This document shows positions 17,714 to 27,173 of a stretch of DNA of 64,000 nucleotides, piece by piece. Source of the stretch: Acidobacteriota bacterium (GTDB lineage: Bacteria > Acidobacteriota > UBA6911 > JACQSX01); the NCBI GenBank assembly GCA_016211105.1, contig JACQSX010000033.1:272816-336815 (forward strand), in the 5' to 3' direction. Made by a program: the position numbers and the translations under genes. The notes under the pieces were generated by a model, which searched no databases, had not been told where the DNA came from, and worked only from the letters and a program-made list of their open reading frames with translations. Every line of letters begins with the position of its first letter. Positions within the stretch are counted from its first letter, which is position 1.

Positions 17714-19339
17714 CTATCTACCACCTCCTTCAAAGTAAGGCATCTCTTTGCGCTCGCGCGAGCCGAGGATTTTCATCTGATCCCGGTACTTAGCCACGGT
17801 CCGCCGTGTTATCTGGATGCCCTGGCTGTTCAAGAGATTGGCAATTTTTTGATCGCTCAGGGGCTTTACGCCATTCTCCTCTTCAACGATCTTCCGGATC
17901 TTGTGCTTCACGTGGACAATGCTGAGGTTTTCGCCGTTGCTGCTTTCCACACCTACAGTAAAGAAACTACGCAGTTCCATCACGCCCTGAGGCGTGTGTA
18001 CGTACTTGTTGGTCACAGCGCGGCTGATCGTTGAGGAGTGAACGCCCAACTCGTCAGCCAAGTCCTTAATCAGCATCGGCCTTAAGCGGGTGATTCCAAA
18101 TTCCAGAAAATCTCGCTGGCGGCGCACAATGGATGTACAGACTCTGTATATCGTCTGCTTACGCTGATCCACGCTCTTGAGCAGTTCTTGCGCGCTGCGC
18201 CACTTTTCCTTAATGTAATTCCGACTCTCTTTTGGAAGGCTGTTGCTTTTCAACAGCTCCCGATACGAGGCGCTCAAGCGCAGCTTCGGGAGCCCGTCTT
18301 CATTCATTTCAATCTCATATTCGACTAACTCTTTGCCGCACAATCTCGTCGGTTCGATCGAATTTTCCTCTCTGTCTCTTACTCGTTTGGGACATTGTCC
18401 AGGCAAGGATGATCGGCATTCTGGATGGTCCAAGCAACTGTACACGCCCTCCGTCTTGTAGATATAAATATCGGGTTGAATATATCGGGGCTTCTCCGAA
18501 TTGTACTTCTGTCCGGGCCTTGGCGATAACTTTCGAATAACCTCTAAGGCTTGTGTGATCTCCTCGCAACTGCACTTCAATTCTTTCGCGATTTCCTTGT
18601 ACCTGCGTTGCTGGATCAGCGGCAAGTAATGCAGCACTAAGTTTTCCGGAAGTGTACCCTCACACGGGAGATTACGGATCTGCACCAGCAAACATTCTTG
18701 AAGGGTGCGGCTTCCCACACCTAACGGGTCGAGTTGCAACAACATTTGATGAGCTCGCTCCGTCTCCTCCAAAGATGATTCGGTAGCTGACGCAGCTTCC
18801 TCCAAGGAAACGAGCAAATAACCATCTTCATTCAAATTGCCGGCCAGATAACAGGCAATTCCACAAATTTTTTCTGGGAGGTGAGAGAGATTGATTTGCC
18901 TCTCCAAATGATCGTAAAGAGAGGGCGGACGCACCAGAAACATTTCAAACGAAGACCGGTCGTCGCTTTGGTATTCCCGATCATGGAACCCAGCACTCCC
19001 GTAATCGCCAAAGTAATATTCCATCTCCCGTATCGTTTCATCGGAGTCGAACTGAGACTCATCGGCGGGCAGGAACTCTTCCTGCTTGACGCTCGACGCG
19101 GGCTGAGATTGAGTTTCGGATTCTGTTTTCAGCGAGTCACCGTCTTCCTCTCCCCCTGCCTCATCCAGTTCCTCTTCCAATACCGGATTTGCCGCTAGTT
19201 CCTCATTCAACAACTCCGACAACTCCATGCGTGATAGGGTGAGAAGCTCGATTTTTTGCAGCAATGACGGAGTCATTACCAGCCGCTGACTCAGCTGGAC
19301 ATTCAAGGAGGGCCTTAGACTATTCCTTCGAACTGCCAT
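17714..19339 (-). CDS. rpoN: RNA polymerase sigma-54 factor
   Basis: Sigma-54 directs transcription from -24/-12 promoters with AAA+ activators. The 541-residue protein has region I (SLNVQLSQRLVMTPSLLQKIELL, Q-rich), an acidic linker to residue about 110, the core-binding domain, the HTH (HSSTISRAVTNKYVHTPQG) and the RpoN box (ITRRTVAKYRDQM, residues about 510-523). An insertion of about 38 residues sits at 299-337 between PDIYIYKTEG and the YEIEMNEDGLPKLRLS strand; it contains C302, H305, C308, C316 and C334. I know no such insert in E. coli-type RpoN. It begins three bases after the lptB start-side neighbour and is probably cotranscribed with lptB. Confidence 0.96.
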   Translation of the reverse strand: MAVRRNSLRPSLNVQLSQRLVMTPSLLQKIELLTLSRMELSELLNEELAANPVLEEELDEAGGEEDGDSLKTESETQSQPASSVKQEEFLPADESQFDSDETIREMEYYFGDYGSAGFHDREYQSDDRSSFEMFLVRPPSLYDHLERQINLSHLPEKICGIACYLAGNLNEDGYLLVSLEEAASATESSLEETERAHQMLLQLDPLGVGSRTLQECLLVQIRNLPCEGTLPENLVLHYLPLIQQRRYKEIAKELKCSCEEITQALEVIRKLSPRPGQKYNSEKPRYIQPDIYIYKTEGVYSCLDHPECRSSLPGQCPKRVRDREENSIEPTRLCGKELVEYEIEMNEDGLPKLRLSASYRELLKSNSLPKESRNYIKEKWRSAQELLKSVDQRKQTIYRVCTSIVRRQRDFLEFGITRLRPMLIKDLADELGVHSSTISRAVTNKYVHTPQGVMELRSFFTVGVESSNGENLSIVHVKHKIRKIVEEENGVKPLSDQKIANLLNSQGIQITRRTVAKYRDQMKILGSRERKEMPYFEGGGR

Positions 19340-19342
19340 CTA

Positions 19343-20068
19343 TCAATTCAGTCTGAAGCTTTCGCCCAGATAGACTCGGCGCACTTCCATGTCTGATGAT
19401 AACACGGAGGGGGTGCCGCTTTTGAAAATATTCCCTTCCTTGATGATATAGGCGCGATCAGTGATTTTCAGGGTTTCCCTTACGTTGTGATCCGTAATTA
19501 AGACGCCAATATTTCGCTCTTTCAGGTGGGTTACCGCCTTTTGGATATCCAGCACGGCCAAGGGATCGATTCCGGCGAATGGTTCATCGAGCAAAATGAA
19601 TGAGGGGTGGATCACCAGGGAGCGCGCAATTTCGAGACGACGCCGTTCGCCGCCTGACAGGGTGTACGCTGGATGCTTGCGTAGGTGAGCAATGCCAAAT
19701 TCTTCCAACAGGTCACTGACTCTTTGATCCTGCTCGCCAGGAGACAGATCCAGCGTTTCCGTGATGGCATAAAGATTTTCTTCTACGCTCAACTTTCGAA
19801 ATACGGAGGGTTCTTGCGGCAAATAACTAAGCCCCTGGCGCGCGCGAAGGAACATAGGCAAATGGGTGACGTCCTGGTCATTCAAGATTACTCTGCCTGA
19901 GTCAGCCCGAGTCAGTCCTACGATTATATAGAAGGTGGTCGTCTTGCCCGCACCGTTGGGACCCAGCAAGCCAACGATTTCTCCGTTATGAATTTCCAGA
20001 TCAATGTCACACACCACCCTGCGCCCCCTGTAACTTTTGGAAAGATGTTCGCACGCAAGTACGCTCAT
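19343..20068 (-). CDS. lptB: LPS export ABC transporter ATPase LptB
   Basis: LptB powers lipopolysaccharide extraction from the inner membrane with LptF/LptG. The 241-residue protein has Walker [17 protein letters not shown]-loop [16 protein letters not shown], signature [16 protein letters not shown] and Walker [16 protein letters not shown], with the LptB-type PFAGIDP. It ends three bases before rpoN and begins 34 bases after the LptC-LptA gene stop. The partner permeases are not in the window. The lptB-rpoN pairing is common in Gram-negative genomes and is good evidence for a diderm host. Confidence 0.95.
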   Translation of the reverse strand: MSVLACEHLSKSYRGRRVVCDIDLEIHNGEIVGLLGPNGAGKTTTFYIIVGLTRADSGRVILNDQDVTHLPMFLRARQGLSYLPQEPSVFRKLSVEENLYAITETLDLSPGEQDQRVSDLLEEFGIAHLRKHPAYTLSGGERRRLEIARSLVIHPSFILLDEPFAGIDPLAVLDIQKAVTHLKERNIGVLITDHNVRETLKITDRAYIIKEGNIFKSGTPSVLSSDMEVRRVYLGESFRLN

Positions 20069-20102
20069 CAGCAGAACTTATAAATTACTTTTTATCAATG
20101 GG

Positions 20103-22403
20103 TCAGCTTTCAACCAGGATCCGATCACTGCCGGCAAAAAAAGTCAGTCGGCGCCCACGGGTCTTCCCTCTGGAACTATCAACGATCTGGGCCAAGTTTC
20201 CGGATAAGGTGATCTGATTTGCCGCGAAGTTATACTCCATTTCGTTTCCCGTACCCACTCTGTTCGCCTGATAAATCTCCACGCGCTCTCGCGCTACCGC
20301 GTTTTCAACTTGATTGTCTTGGTTGAAGTACAAATCCAGTGTTTTTGACAAGACAGTCCCGTCACCGGTGAGCATACGGACATCCCCTGAGTACCTGGCC
20401 ACATGGGTATTCCGATCATAGGTCAGCAGCGCAGCCGTAATAGTTATTCTCTTCAACTCGCCTTTTGCGCTGCGATAAAAAACGGTTCTCACACTGCCGC
20501 TAGCCACCATGCCTGATCCAGATTGGAGGACAATTCGCTCCGCGAACAAAAAGTCATTTTTCTGATACGCCTTCACCTTGCCCGTGTAAGCTGCCGAACC
20601 CTGCGCGAGTTGCAAATCATCTGACTGGATAAAAATCGGTTGGTTTCCGCTAAAAGTAGGGAAGGTAGAATCGGCAGAAGCACTGCTTCGAATCTCGGTT
20701 TTTACGTCTCCCTGAGCCGACAACTTGTTATCCCGCTCATAAAGGAGGAAGCGCCGAGCTGTGATCCGTGCATCACGCTGTGTCAATGTCGGTTGCCGGT
20801 TCCGCCGAGCAACGGTCATTACGCCATCCTGATATATAGCAATTTCACCTGTTAAGATATTCTGCCCGTCATCCAATCGGAAATTTGGCCACTGCCTAAA
20901 CCACGTGATTTGACCCGAGAAAAATTGGGCCTCTAGGAAATCGCTATACGTTTGGCGCAGCGCATTCCCATTTTTGAGCGTCAATTGAACGCTTTCCTCC
21001 GCGTGCATTCTGTTCAGTTCCCCGGCTGCGTCAAACTGACCTACGATCCTGCCGGCTGCAACGGTGCGCGTGCTCTTATCGACCATATCCTGCAATCGCA
21101 ACACGGCCTTTCCAGTGCCGCTGGCACTTTTTAATTCAGCGCCAGGGCCAAGGCTCCCTTCCAGCAAATCCGCGGAAAGCTCGCTTTCCATTCCCCCGTT
21201 CGGAGCCACACGCCTCAGTGTGGCCGATCCTGTTCCTTCCAGTTTTTCCACCTCTCCGCCGCTGCTGAAGGCCAGGCTCATTCCATCGGATTGAATCACG
21301 ACACTGCGCGCCTCATCTTCCAGGCGCACATGATTGGAAAATGTTGCATTCACAAGCCTGCCTCCTGCAAACAAGGCGCTGGAAGCCTGGGCTTGAATCT
21401 TGGGTCCTGCCGGCAAGTCGGAAAAATGGACATCCTCACTTGAGTTCAACATGGTGATGTCTCCCCTGCCATCCAGTTGCCCTTTGATCCGCTTCGCCTC
21501 CAGGCTTCTAGCCTGTGCCTGGTCGCGCAGTTCCACCCTCGCCAGCCGCATTCCACCTACCGCGTCAAATGAAGCGGCGTGACCACCCACCACGGGCAAC
21601 GTTATCTCTTTCGCGGTCAAGGTCCGCGCACTCCCATCCAGTCCTGAGTGCGTGATCACCGCGTCTTCCCGCGCTTTCACCTCCGTCAGCCGGTGATGAT
21701 CGAAATCATAAGCGAGTTCTACGGATCCGGCGCGCAAGGTGCCCTCCTGTTTCTTAAAAAAGACATTGCCCTGCAGAAAGATCTGATTCTTGGGTACCAC
21801 CAGGACTGCCTCATTGGATCGCAAATAACTTTCTATTTGCCCGCCATTTTTGACAAACAGCTCCACGCGATCGCGCATTTCTAGCTCGCGCATTCGCATC
21901 TTGTAGTACAAGCGGGAGCCATGACCAACAAACTTGCCTGATTCAAAAAAATAGCCATTTGGGATTTCGGCCTGTTCCGCGTTTAGGTTCGCTTTAAGGT
22001 ACTCGGTTCGGACGGTGATGCCGTTACCCAAGCGTAATTCTACCCGCTGGTCAAATTCCACAAGCTTTTGCTGTACCTGGTACACCGCCCTCCCACTTTT
22101 GATCGCATCGGCTATCTGACCGGCCGCATCATACTTGTACAGTTCCACCCCCTCAAGGATGTTGGCCCCCTGTCGAAGTTCAATGCTGCGATTGGCGATC
22201 ACCTTGAATACAGGTTTGCCATCACGGCTTTCGACGTACTCGAAGCCCTTGGCCAGGCGGGCTACGCCAGCCGCGAGCTTTTCCGGCTGCGATAAAAAAC
22301 GGTACGTTTGGTAGGCCCGCCGCAGGTAGCTCCAGGCGACCAGCGCCACAATACTAACGAACAAGAGAGCCAGACCGATTTTCAAGTTCCGGCGGTAGCG
22401 CAT
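20103..22403 (-). CDS. LptC-LptA fusion protein (LPS transport bridge)
   Basis: The 766-residue protein starts with one membrane helix (LKIGLALLFVSIVALVAWSYL). An LptC-like domain follows (residues about 40-210, ANILEGVELYKYDAAGQI and YQVQQKLVEFDQRV), then a long beta-jellyroll region and a C-terminal OstA/LptA part (about 590-766: SAQGDVKTEI, VRMLTGDGTVLSKTLDLYF, GNEMEYNFAANQITLSGN). The order matches LptC then LptA, which are separate genes in E. coli. It sits directly upstream of lptB on the same strand, which supports the LPS transport role. Lengthening the bridge by fusion is plausible. The start is uncertain: ATG 22403 gives the helix at once, but TTG 22439 is also open. Confidence 0.85.
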   Translation of the reverse strand: MRYRRNLKIGLALLFVSIVALVAWSYLRRAYQTYRFLSQPEKLAAGVARLAKGFEYVESRDGKPVFKVIANRSIELRQGANILEGVELYKYDAAGQIADAIKSGRAVYQVQQKLVEFDQRVELRLGNGITVRTEYLKANLNAEQAEIPNGYFFESGKFVGHGSRLYYKMRMRELEMRDRVELFVKNGGQIESYLRSNEAVLVVPKNQIFLQGNVFFKKQEGTLRAGSVELAYDFDHHRLTEVKAREDAVITHSGLDGSARTLTAKEITLPVVGGHAASFDAVGGMRLARVELRDQAQARSLEAKRIKGQLDGRGDITMLNSSEDVHFSDLPAGPKIQAQASSALFAGGRLVNATFSNHVRLEDEARSVVIQSDGMSLAFSSGGEVEKLEGTGSATLRRVAPNGGMESELSADLLEGSLGPGAELKSASGTGKAVLRLQDMVDKSTRTVAAGRIVGQFDAAGELNRMHAEESVQLTLKNGNALRQTYSDFLEAQFFSGQITWFRQWPNFRLDDGQNILTGEIAIYQDGVMTVARRNRQPTLTQRDARITARRFLLYERDNKLSAQGDVKTEIRSSASADSTFPTFSGNQPIFIQSDDLQLAQGSAAYTGKVKAYQKNDFLFAERIVLQSGSGMVASGSVRTVFYRSAKGELKRITITAALLTYDRNTHVARYSGDVRMLTGDGTVLSKTLDLYFNQDNQVENAVARERVEIYQANRVGTGNEMEYNFAANQITLSGNLAQIVDSSRGKTRGRRLTFFAGSDRILVES

Positions 22404-22477
22404 AGGGAAAAGGTAGAACCTTGTGGAACCAACCGTCAAGCTTTAACGAAATCTCTGGGCACACCACAACTCGTAAT

Positions 22478-24166
22478 TCAGAGGGCCAAGTCCCGGATAC
22501 GCGCCACCAGGTTTCGTTCTCCCCGGAATTCGTTCATTTCAAGCTGATAAATCGCCCGAAAGCTTCGGACCTGCTTGAGCGTTTCCAACTTGCCTGGCTG
22601 GTTCCACCAGATCGCCTCCGGGCAGTTGGCACTCGCTAGTTTCCACTTAATATGCTTCTCTTTGAGGACGAAAGGCCCGGCTTGTACCAAGACTTCATCG
22701 TCCTGAAAAACCGGCACCGGATTACCGAAACCGAAGGGTTCCAGCCGAGATACTTCTCGCCAGACTGAATCATTCAGATGGCGGATGGATAAAAGCGCGT
22801 CGACGATAATTGACGGAACTGGCGAAGGGAACCGGTGAAGCGCATATTCGTTGAGCTGGCTCCGCAGCTCCGGCAATAATGATGCCCTCGTGGTAAAGCC
22901 GGCGGCATGCCGATGGCCTCCGTATTGTTGCAGCAGACTACTGCATGCCTGCAAGCACTCCAACAAGTGCAGATCGCCAAAGCTGCGGCCTGACCCGGTA
23001 GCAACATCCCCTTCCACCGAGGCAATCAAGGCAGGACGATCATAAGTTTCCATGACGCGCGAAGCCACGATCCCTATTACGCCACGGTGCCAGCACTGAT
23101 CCCACAATACGATGATAGGATGGGAAAAGACCTCCGGCTCGGCTCGGAATTTCTCCTCAATTGATTTGAGGATTTGATCTTGTTCTTGCTGTCGCCAGAG
23201 ATTCTTATCGTTCATTTTCCTCGCGATCTGGCGCGCCTCCGCTTCCTCCAGCGAGTCGAACAACCGTACTGCGTCGGCGGTCTCTCCCATGCGACCCACC
23301 GCATTGATCCGCGGAGCAATCCGAAATCCCACAGCGGAGTAGTCAATTTGTTGTTTTCCCAGCACGCCCGCAGAATCGAGCAACGCCTTTAATCCATAAT
23401 TGCGCGGAGATTTCAACCCCTCCAGACCAATCTTTGCAAAAACGCGATTTTCCCCTACCAAAGGGACAATGTCCGCAATTGTTCCGACGCATACCAACTT
23501 CAGAAAACTAGGGATTAAACGGTCTTTGCCTGACCGCTGGAGCAAAGCCTGCACCAACTTAAAAACCACACCGACGCCTGCCAAGTTCTTGTCCGGATAG
23601 TTGCAGTCGAATCGATTGGGATTGAGAATTTCATAGGCGGGAGGAAGCTCCCGATCCGGCAGATGGTGATCGGTGATAATCAAATCGATGCCACAGGTGC
23701 GCGCCGCGCGGGCGGCTTCTTCGGCTCGAATGCCGCTGTCGACGCTGATAATGAGTTTCACCCCCTGCAGCGCGGCTTCTCGAATCCTCGCAGGCTGCAA
23801 TCCGTATCCTTCGGTCAGTCTCTCAGGAACGTGGTACTGCACGTCGACGCCGGCCAATTCCAGCGACTTTTTTAGGATTACCACCCCGGTGATGCCATCC
23901 ACATCATAATCACCATAAATCAAACATTTTTCACCAGATGACGTCGCGCGCGTTACACGTTCGATGACACGTTCCATGCCCTTCATCAGGAATGGGTCAT
24001 GCAGTTGTTGCAAAGAAGGGGAAAGAAAGCGGGACGCAGCGTCCGGATCTCCCAGACCCCGGTTGATCAATAATGAAGCCAGGAGCTGAGAAACTTGCAA
24101 TTGTTCAGCCAGATCAAAAACGCGGGCTTTATCGAAGGGCTGTAAATTCCAAATGTACTTTTGCAT
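22478..24166 (-). CDS. recJ: single-stranded-DNA-specific 5'-3' exonuclease RecJ
   Basis: RecJ acts in recombination and mismatch repair, degrading single strands 5' to 3'. The 562-residue protein has the DHH-superfamily motifs: IYGDYDVDGITG (motif I), ISVDSG (II), IITDHHLPD (III, DHH), LAGVGVVFKLVQAL (IV), and the DHHA1 part with QYGGHRHAAGFTT. ATG 24166 gives the family start (QKYIWNLQPF); the open frame up to 24265 adds 33 basic, non-conserved residues. The gene lies upstream of the LptC-LptA gene with a 74-base gap. Confidence 0.95.
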   Translation of the reverse strand: MQKYIWNLQPFDKARVFDLAEQLQVSQLLASLLINRGLGDPDAASRFLSPSLQQLHDPFLMKGMERVIERVTRATSSGEKCLIYGDYDVDGITGVVILKKSLELAGVDVQYHVPERLTEGYGLQPARIREAALQGVKLIISVDSGIRAEEAARAARTCGIDLIITDHHLPDRELPPAYEILNPNRFDCNYPDKNLAGVGVVFKLVQALLQRSGKDRLIPSFLKLVCVGTIADIVPLVGENRVFAKIGLEGLKSPRNYGLKALLDSAGVLGKQQIDYSAVGFRIAPRINAVGRMGETADAVRLFDSLEEAEARQIARKMNDKNLWRQQEQDQILKSIEEKFRAEPEVFSHPIIVLWDQCWHRGVIGIVASRVMETYDRPALIASVEGDVATGSGRSFGDLHLLECLQACSSLLQQYGGHRHAAGFTTRASLLPELRSQLNEYALHRFPSPVPSIIVDALLSIRHLNDSVWREVSRLEPFGFGNPVPVFQDDEVLVQAGPFVLKEKHIKWKLASANCPEAIWWNQPGKLETLKQVRSFRAIYQLEMNEFRGERNLVARIRDLAL

Positions 24167-24311
24167 GTCGAGGCTAATGCGCTTCAAACCGCATTTAGTC
24201 TTAAACCTTATCAGCCTGCATCGAGCGCGCAGAACAAAACTCTGCGCAACACTGGTAGCTTCCACATTTCAGCGGCAAAGCAATTTTTTCCACACGCTTC
24301 TGTTCACGCGC

Positions 24312-25925
24312 CTATCGCGCCTCAACAAATACGGGATTCGATAACAGCTCGTAGTTCCGATACCTGACCTGCATACGGTAGTAGTGCTTGCCCGGCGCCA
24401 GCGTTTCTGTGGAGTCTAGGCGGATCGGCAGTTGCAAATCGTTCCGTTTGACCAATTCCCCATCTCGTATCACTGCTACGTTCGCCACCGTCGAATCGCC
24501 AGTTTGCGACGGGATGTTCCAGTCAACTACCGCGGTTAGCTGGACAGAAGTCTCGGTCTGCAATGTCTCACCAGCAAGAGCAATTTTGCCTGCTGACTGC
24601 AAAGCAAAATTCCGGAGGGTCAACTCGCGCTCCCCGCGCTGAAAAACGGCATATCCTCGCCCCCGACGCAGCGCATCCAGCACTGATATCTCATCCTTGT
24701 TCCTTGCCCAAAGGACAGTCTGTCCACCCCTCAAGTCGCGCCCACCACCTTTGAAAGAGTGAAAATCGATTCCCGTGATTACCGAGGGCCAAGATTTCCG
24801 CTCTCCCCGTAAGTACTCCAGCAATACACGATCCCACACGTTGCCAGGCTCAGTCGCTGTCCTTCGGTCACCGTAAAGGCCCTCAAAGCCATCGTACCGA
24901 TCTACCAGCGATAAATCCTCCGCATGAGGCCCACTGATCATACGAACCCCACCTACAACGACATCGTTGTAACGAGCCTCCGGATAACTCCAAAAACTGA
25001 CTCCGTAGTGACTCCTCACGTAATCCACCACCTGTTGATACACCTCAACATCGTGCTTTCCCGAATAAGGGTCGGCCAACTTGCCAAAAGGATAGTCGTT
25101 ATAGATCCACGCTCCGCCGATCACGAGGAACAAGAACGCCGGCACCCAAAAATGCTGCCGCTTTCGAACCACAAAATAGGTGAGCCGAACAACTTTTTCC
25201 CGTCTCGCCAAAAGCAACACCACTCCCACCAGTAGCGCGACCGCCGGGCCGATTAGAGCACTCCATTCCCGGGGAGTATTTGCCCAAGTCTCATTCTCAA
25301 TCACCGGAAGCTGGCGAATCGACTGGGCATCGCGCAGCCCAAAGATGAGAAAGTGCCGATCGAAGTTCAGCAACCGCAAATCATTGCGAAGGCTGCCCTG
25401 CCAGTAGTAAAAAGGCGTAACTTCGAGTCCCGGCAGTAAGACCACATTTTCAAACTGTTGCTGTGCCGCTCTAACGCTAGCCAGGTACTGGTCGATTCCA
25501 TGATCCAACACTCCTTCGCGAGAAACCGAACGCGAAAATAGCTTCTTCCAGGGTCCGATCCCGTAACGAACTCTTGTCAGGAGTGAATCGGTAATTCCCA
25601 GCACGTCCAGTCGGTACTGATGAGCATAAGCAGCCAACTCAAGGATTTGATATTCACCGTTGCTGAAACGGGAATGAACATGCAGGACCGCGATCAGAGG
25701 GCGGTATCCCTGCCGGGCCTCCAATGGTTCCTGAGGCGTTTCAGATACCAAGGCGTCGGCCACAGGTTTTGACTGCTCCGGCGGCCGAGCGATGTTCCGC
25801 GCAAGTGCAGCAGTACCCTCTTGGGGCAACGAAAGCAAGGATGCGGAAAACTGCCAGACGATCAGGATCAACGTCTTAGCACAGCAGCGCAGCGCCCGCC
25901 CACTTGATTGGGTGTTCCTACGCAT
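24312..25925 (-). CDS. membrane-anchored PHP-domain phosphoesterase-like protein
   Basis: The 537-residue protein has an N-terminal hydrophobic segment, then a polymerase-and-histidinol-phosphatase (PHP) start with the HxH motif in LIAVLHVHSRFSNGE, GITDSLLTR, and PGLEVTPFY (metal-binding Glu). Two membrane helices follow (ALIGPAVALLVGVVLLLA and WVPAFLFLVIGGAWIYN, residues about 235-290). The fold then resumes with SGPHAEDLSL and TGIDFHSFKGG, the remaining histidine/aspartate pairs. The last 130 residues look like a beta-sandwich. The placement of two helices inside the metal domain is unusual. Metal-dependent phosphoesterase activity is a guess from the motifs. It is 6 bases upstream of the WecA-like gene stop. 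Confidence 0.65.
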   Translation of the reverse strand: MRRNTQSSGRALRCCAKTLILIVWQFSASLLSLPQEGTAALARNIARPPEQSKPVADALVSETPQEPLEARQGYRPLIAVLHVHSRFSNGEYQILELAAYAHQYRLDVLGITDSLLTRVRYGIGPWKKLFSRSVSREGVLDHGIDQYLASVRAAQQQFENVVLLPGLEVTPFYYWQGSLRNDLRLLNFDRHFLIFGLRDAQSIRQLPVIENETWANTPREWSALIGPAVALLVGVVLLLARREKVVRLTYFVVRKRQHFWVPAFLFLVIGGAWIYNDYPFGKLADPYSGKHDVEVYQQVVDYVRSHYGVSFWSYPEARYNDVVVGGVRMISGPHAEDLSLVDRYDGFEGLYGDRRTATEPGNVWDRVLLEYLRGERKSWPSVITGIDFHSFKGGGRDLRGGQTVLWARNKDEISVLDALRRGRGYAVFQRGERELTLRNFALQSAGKIALAGETLQTETSVQLTAVVDWNIPSQTGDSTVANVAVIRDGELVKRNDLQLPIRLDSTETLAPGKHYYRMQVRYRNYELLSNPVFVEAR

Positions 25926-25931
25926 GGCGCA

Positions 25932-27071
25932 TCATGAGTCGTTCTCGACTCCGTCCTTTTCCTTTATTCTCCGCAACTCGAGGTAACGGAATCCCCTTTC
26001 CATGGCGCGCTTTTGTGTGCCAAATACATTCAGCTCTTTCCCCAAGAACCCACCCAACAAACCGATGATGATCACAATGACCGCAGCATATTGATCCAGT
26101 AGGGCAGTGAAGGAAAACGCAATCATTCCCAACAGTATTGTGGCAGCATACAAGATCCACACCGCCTGTCGTTGGGTCAAGCCAGCATTGAGCAGTTGGT
26201 GATGGATATGTTGGGAGTCTGCCTCCTGAATCTCGGCCTTGGCAAGGTAGCGCCGGATCAGGGCACTAATAGCATCAAAGATAGGGATACCAAAGACGAT
26301 GAGCGGGATAAACAGAGCGGTAAGGGTATAACTCTTCTGGCCCCCTCGAATCGAAAGGCACGCAAGCAAGAATCCCAGTGAGGTGGAACCACTGTCTCCC
26401 AGAAACACCCGCGCCGGATAATGATTGAATTTTAAGAACGCAAGGGTTGCCCCTGCAATGATCACATAGAAATACGTGACAATTCCCGCCCCTTGCTTCA
26501 TGGAGATCAAAAATAAGGTGATGGAAGTGAACGTCGCGATACCCGTCGCCAACCCGTCGAGACCGTCAATTAGATTCATGGCGTTCGTCAGTCCCACAAT
26601 CCACAGAATGCTTAACGGAATCGCCAAACTCCCAAGGTCGAAATAGTCCCTCATCCCCTGCGCCAGGGGATTGGACGCAAGGTCAAATCTAATTCCCAAA
26701 CCGACCGCAACGCCTGCTGCAACTACCTGCACTGGCAGCTTCAAAAAAGGGGAAGCGTTCCGAATATCGTCATATACACCCAGGAAAAGAATCAAAAAAG
26801 AACCTGCTACCAGACCGGTCACTGTAGGCATCCCAGCACGAATATAAATGTTGACTCCGTAGCCCAACAACAGGGTGAGCCATATGGAGGCAAACACGGC
26901 TACACCACCCAGTCGGGGTATCGGGGTAAGGTGGATTTTACGCTCCGCAGGATAGTCGAGCGCTCGAAGCTTGTGTGCGAGTCTTACGCTACCGGGGACA
27001 AACAGGAGAACAAGAAAAAAGGAGAGGAGAAAAAGTACGCCGTAGATCTTAACCTCTCCTGACGAATACAT
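25932..27071 (-). CDS. WecA/MraY-family undecaprenyl-phosphate sugar-1-phosphate transferase
   Basis: The 379-residue membrane protein has about ten helices and the polyprenyl-phosphate N-acetylhexosamine-1-phosphate transferase motifs: LFLGVYDDIRNASPFLKL (Asp pair), MNLIDGLDGLATG, and LGDSGSTSLGF. These enzymes load the first sugar-phosphate onto undecaprenyl phosphate in the inner membrane, here presumably for the polysaccharide encoded by the surrounding genes. It resembles WecA/TagO/Rfe rather than MraY. ATG 27071 lacks a clear ribosome-binding site; a TTG at 27146 is the other option. It probably forms one unit with the GT4 gene upstream (27174-28379). Confidence 0.9.
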   Translation of the reverse strand: MYSSGEVKIYGVLFLLSFFLVLLFVPGSVRLAHKLRALDYPAERKIHLTPIPRLGGVAVFASIWLTLLLGYGVNIYIRAGMPTVTGLVAGSFLILFLGVYDDIRNASPFLKLPVQVVAAGVAVGLGIRFDLASNPLAQGMRDYFDLGSLAIPLSILWIVGLTNAMNLIDGLDGLATGIATFTSITLFLISMKQGAGIVTYFYVIIAGATLAFLKFNHYPARVFLGDSGSTSLGFLLACLSIRGGQKSYTLTALFIPLIVFGIPIFDAISALIRRYLAKAEIQEADSQHIHHQLLNAGLTQRQAVWILYAATILLGMIAFSFTALLDQYAAVIVIIIGLLGGFLGKELNVFGTQKRAMERGFRYLELRRIKEKDGVENDS

Positions 27072-27173
27072 GCCGATTAATATAAACGAGGTCAATGTTC
27101 GGAAGGAATGGGAAATGAAGCTTGAGCGACGTCCCCTGAACGGCAACCGGCAGCTACTACTGTCCGCGAACCG

